NCBI RefSeq assembly: GCF_022179725.1
Contig: NZ_BPRC01000001.1
Location: 434,001-498,000 of the forward strand
DNA: 64,000 nucleotides
Direction of reading: 5' to 3'
Origin: Methylorubrum aminovorans
GTDB lineage: Bacteria > Pseudomonadota > Alphaproteobacteria > Rhizobiales > Beijerinckiaceae
Shown here: positions 58,831 to 64,000 of the stretch, in pieces
How the letters are laid out: every line of letters starts with the position of its first letter
How positions within the stretch are numbered: the stretch's first letter is position 1
The notes under the pieces: generated by a model
Database searches by the model: none
What the model saw: only the letters and a program-made list of their open reading frames with translations
What the model was told of the DNA's origin: nothing
Program-made: the position numbers and the translations under genes

Positions 58831-60081
58831 TTAGTAGTTAATTTCGTCGATCCAACGCTTCAGAAGAGCAATCGAGAATTTGCCGTAGTTTCCATGGTCG
58901 CCGTTCTCGTGACCGACGATCTCCTTCTGTACGTCGATCGGGCACTCGATCTCGCGCAGGCGGGTGTGGACGCGATGGCGCAGGGAGTAGACCACCTTGC
59001 GCTTGTCCTTGGTCACTACCCGTCGCACCGCCCGGAGCAGGTTCTTCGAGATGTTCTTGAGGTTCGGGTCCTCGAACAGAGGGCCGGTGATTTTCGTTGG
59101 GAGATGAGGGAGCAGGCAGTCGGGCAGCGGCACGCGGCGCTTGCTCGAATCGGTCTTCTTCCCAACCCGCACGTAGCGAATCCCGTCCTCCCTGAACTCC
59201 TCACGAATCGCGAACGCCTCGGAGTGGCGCATGCCGGTGGCGGCGAGGATCAGCCACATCAACCGCTCGTCCTTGCCGAGCTTCGGCAGCATCTGGGCGT
59301 TGGCCAGCGCCATGTCGTCGGCGTCGAAGCAAAGCCGCTCCAACTTGTCGTCCTTGTGATCGACCACCTTGAAGAAAGGATTCCCTTTCAGGTCGCCCGT
59401 CTCGTTGGCGTGATTGATTGGAGCGGCGAGGAAGTTGACCCGTTTCACGACGGTCGCGGTCTTCAGGTCCTTGCTCCGGAGAAAGTCCACGTAGGCACGG
59501 CCATCGGTGCGGTCGCAGTCCTTGATCGGCTTGCCCCCGGTGAACACCTTGAACTCCGCCCAGGTTGAGCGGGCCTCGGCCGCGTAGCTGCCCGTGGTCT
59601 CGTGGCCCTTGTAGCGCAGGTACTCATCGAGCAGCGCCAGATCGCTATCCGTAGCTTTCGGCTTAGGCGTCGCTGCTTCCTTCTCAGCGGCCTGCTCGTA
59701 CGGCTCCGAATCGAAACGCGCATCGAGGTTCACATGCCACTGGTCACGCTCCTCCTTCATCAGCGCACCGTCCTTGATGAACAGGGCTGACCACTCGGTC
59801 GAGATGATCCGCGTGCCGTCTTCGAGCATCGATTCGCCCAAAGGCCACTTTCGGGTGGCGGTGAGCTTGAAGCGCTCGTCCTTCCGATTTCGGAACTCCC
59901 AGAGGTCGAGCTTGTGCTGTTGGATCAGGGGGAGCGCCTTGATCCCGGCCTCGCTCCGATCGGCCGTCCCCAGACTCTTTTGAAGCGGCCTGCGACCCAT
60001 CGCCTTGGGGTACTGCAAGCGCAGCCACCAGAACCGACTCTCGGCCCGCTGGTACAGGTAGTCGTGGGATCGGCAGCGCAT
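58831..60081 (-). CDS. Tyrosine integrase of the second element
   Basis: 416 aa, homologous to the prophage integrase along its length (shared LRLQYPKAMGR, KSLGT, KDCDRTDGRAYVDFLRSK, TGMRHSEAF, SKRRVPLPDCLLPHLPTKIT). Catalytic set: Arg in TGMRHSE, H-x-x-R in YSLRHRVHTRL, His in VGHENG, Tyr in GNYGKFS. Divergence is greatest in the N-terminal arm-binding part, matching the different arm repeats. Confidence 0.92.
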   Translation of the reverse strand: MRCRSHDYLYQRAESRFWWLRLQYPKAMGRRPLQKSLGTADRSEAGIKALPLIQQHKLDLWEFRNRKDERFKLTATRKWPLGESMLEDGTRIISTEWSALFIKDGALMKEERDQWHVNLDARFDSEPYEQAAEKEAATPKPKATDSDLALLDEYLRYKGHETTGSYAAEARSTWAEFKVFTGGKPIKDCDRTDGRAYVDFLRSKDLKTATVVKRVNFLAAPINHANETGDLKGNPFFKVVDHKDDKLERLCFDADDMALANAQMLPKLGKDERLMWLILAATGMRHSEAFAIREEFREDGIRYVRVGKKTDSSKRRVPLPDCLLPHLPTKITGPLFEDPNLKNISKNLLRAVRRVVTKDKRKVVYSLRHRVHTRLREIECPIDVQKEIVGHENGDHGNYGKFSIALLKRWIDEINY

Positions 60082-60093
60082 CCCTCAGACCCG

Positions 60094-60141
60094 TTAGATA
60101 CAGGTGGTAGATGCGGGATTAGCTACAGGCGCAGTGACAGG
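60094..60141 (+). repeat. Right arm-type integrase repeats of the second element (4 copies)
   Basis: TTAGATACAGG (60094), a degenerate GGTAGATGCGG (about 60106), TTAGCTACAGG (60119) and CAGTGACAGG (60132) are 12-13 bp apart in one orientation. The array occupies the same place relative to integrase and core as the prophage array at 49560-49606. Confidence 0.6.
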
Positions 60142-60196
60142 CTAGAGACCCTGATAACATTGATGTTTTTGGCTGTGGAGAATCCAAGGTTTCGCC

Positions 60197-60213
60197 TCCC
60201 TCTTGCGGCACCA
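60197..60213 (+). repeat. attR: third att core
   Basis: TCCCTCTTGCGGCACCA, identical to the tRNA-Thr end. It marks the right end of the second element; chromosomal genes follow. Confidence 0.92.
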
Positions 60214-60291
60214 CTCTTCCAAGCTGCCGGGTTCCAGGCTTCGTTCCGTCAGAACGTCAGGCCGCCTCTCCTCCCTCGAACGGGCGCAGCA

Positions 60292-60600
60292 TCACTCCGA
60301 GCCATTGGACCGGCTGCCCTGCAGAGAGACGCAGGTCCGCACCATGTCGCTCAGCGTCAACGACTTGGTGTCGCCGATATTGGCCACTTCTTCCAGGCAG
60401 CGCATGAAATAGCCGCTGTCGAGGTCGGGCGAGAGCGTGCTCATCGCCTTGCCGACGCGGTTGGTGAAATCGATCTTCTCGCTGGCTCCGGCGCGCGGCC
60501 ACAGGGAGGCTTTGTCCTCCATCCTCAGCCGACCTGCCGCCAGGGAGGGATCGATGAGGGAAAGCGCGGCCAGTATCCCGATTGCTGCCGCTCGGCCCAT
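60292..60600 (-). CDS. Exported hypothetical protein
   Basis: 102 aa with a signal peptide (AAAIGILAALSLIDPSLAAG). The mature part holds two Cys (FMRCLEEV and VRTCVSL) that could form one disulfide. No family recognised. It lies about 80 bp beyond attR, so it is presumably the chromosomal neighbour of tRNA-Thr in an uninserted strain. Confidence 0.5.
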   Translation of the reverse strand: MGRAAAIGILAALSLIDPSLAAGRLRMEDKASLWPRAGASEKIDFTNRVGKAMSTLSPDLDSGYFMRCLEEVANIGDTKSLTLSDMVRTCVSLQGSRSNGSE

Positions 60601-60816
60601 CGCTTCGCTCCCCGTCGCGGCGTCGGATGCCGCCTCGCGATCTACTGATCCGACAGACCCAACACGAGGCGTTCTTCGATGTTGCGTTGGATACTAAATT
60701 TAAGTTGTTTCTCAGAGATTTATCCGCATTGGCTGAGGCCAGATGCCATTTCGTGAGGAAGGTTGACCCGCCACCAGAGGCTCCTGGCGGCAGGTCTGCC
60801 GACATCCGACCCGCCT

Positions 60817-61107
60817 CTAGCGAGAGCTTCCGCCGCCATTGCCGCCGCCGGCGCTGCCTTGCGGGATCGCGCGCTCCGGTTGGCCGGCATTGCCGCCTGC
60901 CGCAGAGTTGGTGGTGATGGTATCTGCTCCGGTGGCGCCGGGCGCGATAATGTAATCGACGGTGTTGCCGGTCGTGTTGGTCTGACGCTGGATGATCGTG
61001 CCCGGCGGAAATGGACCTCCCAACGGACCGGGAGGTTGCACCTGGGCGGTCGCCGCGCCCGAGCCGAGACAGCTCAAGGCGGCAAGGGTGAGAGCGGTGC
61101 GGCGCAT
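60817..61107 (-). CDS. Exported Gly/Pro-rich hypothetical protein
   Basis: 96 aa from the ATG at 61107 (GGAG six bases upstream). Signal peptide RTALTLAALSCLGSGAATAQ, then low-complexity Pro/Gly/Thr sequence ending in GGGNGGGSS. Likely exported and disordered. Confidence 0.5.
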   Translation of the reverse strand: MRRTALTLAALSCLGSGAATAQVQPPGPLGGPFPPGTIIQRQTNTTGNTVDYIIAPGATGADTITTNSAAGGNAGQPERAIPQGSAGGGNGGGSSR

Positions 61108-61587
61108 ATGAAACTCCTGAACGAAGGCCACGGAAACTCCTGAACCACGCAGGAAGGGCGGCTATGCGCATCCAAGTCCCTCGATAGCGACTCGGTTTCC
61201 TGGCGCCCCTGCGGCCTGATGACGACACCCGGCGTGGATGACGCCCGAGGCCGTGGTCCCATGGCTGACCTCGCGCAGAGAGCGACCGCGTCAGCAAATC
61301 CGAGCGATGGGCTGTATTGGGGCATGCCCGAGTAACGGGCGGCAACAAAAACAAAAAAGGCCGCCCCGAGGGACGGCCCGAAGTCTAGGGAGGAAACGCC
61401 CAAGAAGGGCTGCAGAACCGCGACGCCATCGCGATCCGGCATATCCCGTATTTCTCACGTTGCACTGCACAATGCAATTGGCGGCGCGTCGGAACGGGCA
61501 TGCGCTGACTGCATATGCTGGCAACGCTCCATTCGACGGAGCCAAAGGCCCGCTCGCGAGTTCCGGTCCGCCTGATGCCGTTTTCGG
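61108..61587. other. Intergenic region with a terminator
   Basis: 480 bp without a convincing gene. GGCCG (61359-61363) and CGGCC (61374-61378) form a hairpin with a run of T on its minus-strand 3' side (61351-61358), a likely leftward terminator, although no clear leftward gene precedes it. Confidence 0.4.
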
Positions 61588-61728
61588 ATGCCTGAGATGC
61601 CTCGCTGGATGTTTGCCTTTCCCATCGTGCTGCTGCTGATGGCGGCGCTCATCGTGTTTGCCTTCACGCGCACCGGTCCGACCGACAATCAGAACACCCA
61701 CGCGCCGCAGACCGGCCAGATGCGCTGA
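61588..61728 (+). CDS. 46-aa membrane miniprotein
   Basis: A 47-codon frame from ATG 61588. One strong span RWMFAFPIVLLLMAALIVFA, then a polar Thr/Asn/Gln tail ending QTGQMR. Function unknown. Confidence 0.5.
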   Translation: MPEMPRWMFAFPIVLLLMAALIVFAFTRTGPTDNQNTHAPQTGQMR

Positions 61729-61833
61729 CATCCCTGCCTCGCACGCTCCACTCTCCCCGCCTGCGAACCCTCTGGTCCGGTTCGGCCTGCGAATTGCAAA
61801 ACCGATCTGCAGGATCGTTGGAAGGGCGTTGTC

Positions 61834-62253
61834 ATGCGAGTTGAGTGCGCGGTGTTTCTGACCGGGTTGCTCATCCCTTCCGCATCGAGGGGACTGGAAG
61901 CGCCGTCGGACGTCGTCGCCTTCCTTGGGGCCGCGCGGCACCATATCGGCGAGCGTGTCACCCTCGAACATTGCCACCTCGTCTACACGACCGAGGAGGA
62001 GATCACCTGTGTCGGACTTCTGCCGAAGGACGCCGGAGGCGAGGTGCGGATGGCAGGCAAGCTCCTGATCCGCGTCGGTCCCGCGGAGACGTCGAGCCAT
62101 CAGCGGGCTCTTGCCCACTGCGCCGGAGGCGCCCTCAACGGAAGCTGCGACGTGAGCGTGTCGGGTGAGGTCTACGATGCCGCGCGCTCCTTCGGACTGG
62201 ACGAGGCGCGTCTGATCGGTCTGCGCGAGGCGGCGATCCGCTGGCCCGACTGA
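61834..62253 (+). CDS. Exported hypothetical protein
   Basis: 139 aa. Signal-like N terminus VECAVFLTGLLIPSASRGLE, then a compact part with four Cys (EHCHLVY, ITCVGLL, AHCAGGAL, GSCDVSV) and strands typical of a small periplasmic domain. No family recognised. Confidence 0.55.
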   Translation: MRVECAVFLTGLLIPSASRGLEAPSDVVAFLGAARHHIGERVTLEHCHLVYTTEEEITCVGLLPKDAGGEVRMAGKLLIRVGPAETSSHQRALAHCAGGALNGSCDVSVSGEVYDAARSFGLDEARLIGLREAAIRWPD

Positions 62254-62322
62254 GAGGACGGACGTAGGGGAGGGGTGAACCGACGGGGGCTTACGGCGTT
62301 GGAACTTCTAGGGAGTTCACCG

Positions 62323-62586
62323 ATGATCGCACGTCTCGTTTCCGTAGCGGGCCTCACGGCCCTCCTCGTTGTTCCGGCCGTCGCGCAGGGACCGGCTCAG
62401 ACCGGCACCGGTGGTGACCCGGCCTCGACCATCTACGCGCCCAATACCTCGCCCGTCGGCCGGACCATGCCGCCGGCCGGGGCCGGAGGAGCACGCCGGG
62501 ATTCGAACAATCCCGACCGCGAGACCGCCATGGAGCGGAAAGACGACAAGATCGACACCGGTATCTGCATCGGTTGCGACAAGTAG
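62323..62586 (+). CDS. Small exported protein
   Basis: 87 aa from ATG 62323 with GGGAG upstream. Signal peptide ARLVSVAGLTALLVVPAVAQ; the rest is low complexity and ends with DKIDTGICIGCDK, a C-x-x-C pair that could bind metal or form a disulfide. Confidence 0.55.
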   Translation: MIARLVSVAGLTALLVVPAVAQGPAQTGTGGDPASTIYAPNTSPVGRTMPPAGAGGARRDSNNPDRETAMERKDDKIDTGICIGCDK

Positions 62587-62621
62587 GCGAAGCCCGCGGG
62601 CGGTCGCAGCCGGTGCCGCTG

Positions 62622-63287
62622 TCACTCCGACCAGCGCAGGGCGGCGGCGGCGGCTAGGGTGCCGACCACCGCCGCGATCAGGCTCAAGGCGGCCAGCACG
62701 GCGAGCGGTGTCGCGAACGGCACCGTGCCGCCGAGAGCGGCCTCCGCCGCCGAGACGCCGAAGATCAGGGTCGGAATCATCAGCGGCAGCACGATGATCG
62801 CCAGGATCAGGCCACCGCGGCGGATGGTGGCGGTGAGGGCCGCGCCGACCGCGCCGATGAAGGCCAGAGCCGGCGTGCCCAGCGCGAGCGTCAGTGCCGT
62901 GGCGCCCATGGCCTTCGGCGAAAGCGCGACCAGCAGGCCGAACAGCGGCGAGGCGAGCGCCAGGGGCAGACCGGTGGTGAGCCAGGAGGCGAGCACCTTG
63001 GCCAGCACCACCAGTTCGAGCGGAACGGCGGCACCGGTCATCAGGTCGAGGGAGCCGTCCTCCTCGTCGGATTGAAACAGCCGGTCGAGCCCGATCAGGG
63101 TGGCGAGCACGGCGGACAGCCACAGGATCGCCGGGCCGATCCGCGAGAGCAGGTTCAGATCGGGCCCGAGGGCGAAGGGCACCAGAACCACGATCATCAG
63201 GAAGAAGACCAGCGACAGCGCGCCCGAGCCGCCGACACGGGCGGCGAGCTTCAGATCGCGGGCGAGCAGGGCGGAGAAGGCGCGCAT
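62622..63287 (-). CDS. ccmB: Haem exporter permease CcmB
   Basis: 221 aa from the ATG at 63287, which overlaps the ccmA stop (TGATG). About six membrane spans; conserved features include FSALLARDLKLAARVGG at the start and RLFQSDEEDGSLDLMTGAAV, a typical CcmB region. It forms the membrane part of the CcmABCD system that supplies haem for cytochrome c maturation. Confidence 0.9.
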   Translation of the reverse strand: MRAFSALLARDLKLAARVGGSGALSLVFFLMIVVLVPFALGPDLNLLSRIGPAILWLSAVLATLIGLDRLFQSDEEDGSLDLMTGAAVPLELVVLAKVLASWLTTGLPLALASPLFGLLVALSPKAMGATALTLALGTPALAFIGAVGAALTATIRRGGLILAIIVLPLMIPTLIFGVSAAEAALGGTVPFATPLAVLAALSLIAAVVGTLAAAAALRWSE

Positions 63288-63928
63288 CACAGCCACTCCT
63301 CCGCGGCGAACGCATCCTCGGCCGGGGCCGCGACAGGTCCGATGCGCAGCTCGCGGGCATCCTCAAGCCCGAGGGCTTGGTGCGTTGCAGCAATCACGAT
63401 GCCGCCCTCAGCGCGGTGGTGTCGCATCAGGCCGGCAAGCACCCCTTGCGAAGCGAGGTCGAGGGCGGCGGTCGGCTCGTCGAGAAGCCAGACCGGGCGG
63501 CGACAGACGAGGAGCCGGGCCAGCGCCACCCGGCGCCTTTGTCCGGCAGAGAGGTAGCCCACCGGCAGCCGCGCCACATGCGGCAGGCCCAGCGCCTCCA
63601 GGGCCTGAACCGGAGAGGCGGCCGGGTGACCGAGAAGGTTGCGGGCGAATTCGAGATTCTCCGCCGCCGTCAGCGCCGATTTCAGTCCGTCCCGGTGCCC
63701 GACGACATGAAGGCATTCCGGCAATGTCGCCTCGCCGGTGCCCTCGACGCGAATGGCACCGGCATCGGGTTTGAGGCGACCGGAGAGCATAGTCAGCAGG
63801 CTCGATTTGCCGGCGCCGTTTCGTCCGGTCACCATCAGTCCTTCGCCGGGACCGACGGCGAAGGAGAGCCCGGCAAAGATCCGGCGCCCCGAACGGCGGC
63901 AGGCAAGATTCTCTACGATCAACCGCAC
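63287..63928 (-). CDS. ccmA: Haem exporter ATP-binding protein CcmA
   Basis: 213 aa. ABC ATPase with Walker A GRNGAGKSSLL (~39), signature LSAGQRRRVALARLLV (~125), Walker B WLLDEPTAALD (~148) and H-loop ATHQ. Short length and CcmB next to it identify CcmA. It drives release of the haem chaperone CcmE. The operon probably continues leftward with ccmB only. A small ATG frame (63989) at the window edge points the other way and cannot be judged. Confidence 0.93.
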   Translation of the reverse strand: MRLIVENLACRRSGRRIFAGLSFAVGPGEGLMVTGRNGAGKSSLLTMLSGRLKPDAGAIRVEGTGEATLPECLHVVGHRDGLKSALTAAENLEFARNLLGHPAASPVQALEALGLPHVARLPVGYLSAGQRRRVALARLLVCRRPVWLLDEPTAALDLASQGVLAGLMRHHRAEGGIVIAATHQALGLEDARELRIGPVAAPAEDAFAAEEWL

Positions 63929-64000
63929 GGATCGGCCTTGGATGAGGGGAGGGTCCGCACGTCTCGTCTTCGCCGCGTGGGAAGCTGAATGACCGCCCGC

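Larger units (their letters stand above)
49663..60213. mobile_element. Satellite-like integrative element, ~10.5 kb, in tandem with the prophage
   Basis: Bounded by att cores 2 and 3. It has its own integrase, homologous to the prophage one, its own arm repeats (consensus TTAGCTACAGG), a homologue of the prophage's first rightward gene, and members of the same small-protein family. No capsid, terminase, portal or lysis genes are present. A phage satellite is one reading; an integrated mobilisable plasmid-like element is the alternative, supported by the Rep-like protein. Confidence 0.7.

Noticed and set aside
60257..61354. 365-codon minus-strand frame right of attR
   Set aside because: It overlaps two shorter frames that have proper signal peptides and SD sequences; its own translation is low complexity.
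1..64000. CRISPR arrays, rRNA genes, insertion sequences with terminal inverted repeats
   Set aside because: None found on reading both strands; no transposase motif is present apart from the tyrosine recombinases and homing-type endonucleases listed.

Overview
The window looks like a stretch of a GC-rich alphaproteobacterial chromosome, most likely a Methylobacterium-type Hyphomicrobiales. This rests on base composition and the style of the chromosomal genes, not on a search. Two mobile elements sit in tandem at the 3' end of a tRNA-Thr(CGU) gene. A 17-bp copy of the tRNA end occurs three times (5759-5775, 49663-49679, 60197-60213) and delimits a ~43.9 kb prophage followed by a ~10.5 kb element without virion genes.

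Left flank (1-5758): an aldose 1-epimerase-like gene cut by the window edge, a flippase-type ABC exporter, several small secreted or membrane proteins, tRNA-Phe, the yacG-maf pair and tRNA-Thr. Right flank (60214-64000): small secreted or membrane proteins, then ccmB-ccmA (haem exporter).

Prophage (5.8-49.7 kb): next to attL lies a long leftward operon (11.7 to 5.9 kb) of very small genes joined mostly by 4-nt stop/start overlaps. Many encode 60-120 aa proteins that share one C-terminal domain. A control region (11.7-14.6 kb) with tandem repeats and palindromes follows. The rightward late region holds tail fibres and adhesins (17-24.8 kb), ejection proteins (25-30 kb), large terminase, portal, virion lysozyme, scaffold and an SU10-like major capsid protein (30.7-38.2 kb), adaptor and more tail proteins (38.3-42.9 kb) and lysis genes (43.1-45 kb). 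Leftward genes at the right end include a T7-like endonuclease I, a NUMOD4/HNH endonuclease and a tyrosine integrase beside attR. The morphology is probably podovirus-like. I recognise no DNA polymerase, primase, helicase, RNA polymerase or CI-type repressor.

Second element (49.7-60.2 kb): it repeats the end architecture of the prophage. It has the same att core, a homologous integrase at the right end, two left-arm and four right-arm integrase-site repeats of a different sequence, leftward genes of the same small-protein family, and a rightward homologue of the prophage's leftmost rightward gene. Its core carries a rolling-circle-Rep-like protein, a PD-(D/E)XK-like nuclease, an HTH/DUF4258-like pair, a second tyrosine recombinase, a HEPN-like protein and, beside the integrase, an A+T-rich DUF3800 gene. 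I read it as a satellite-like or integrative element related to the phage and carrying possible defence cargo. That reading is inference.

The observations I rate highest are the small-protein family shared by both elements (about 15 members with a W..EN.P helix and a D-A-x-A-F-K-x-R-W tail), the parallel ends of the two tandem elements, and a TAAATA box 4-6 nt before the start codons of six phage genes that lack a Shine-Dalgarno sequence.
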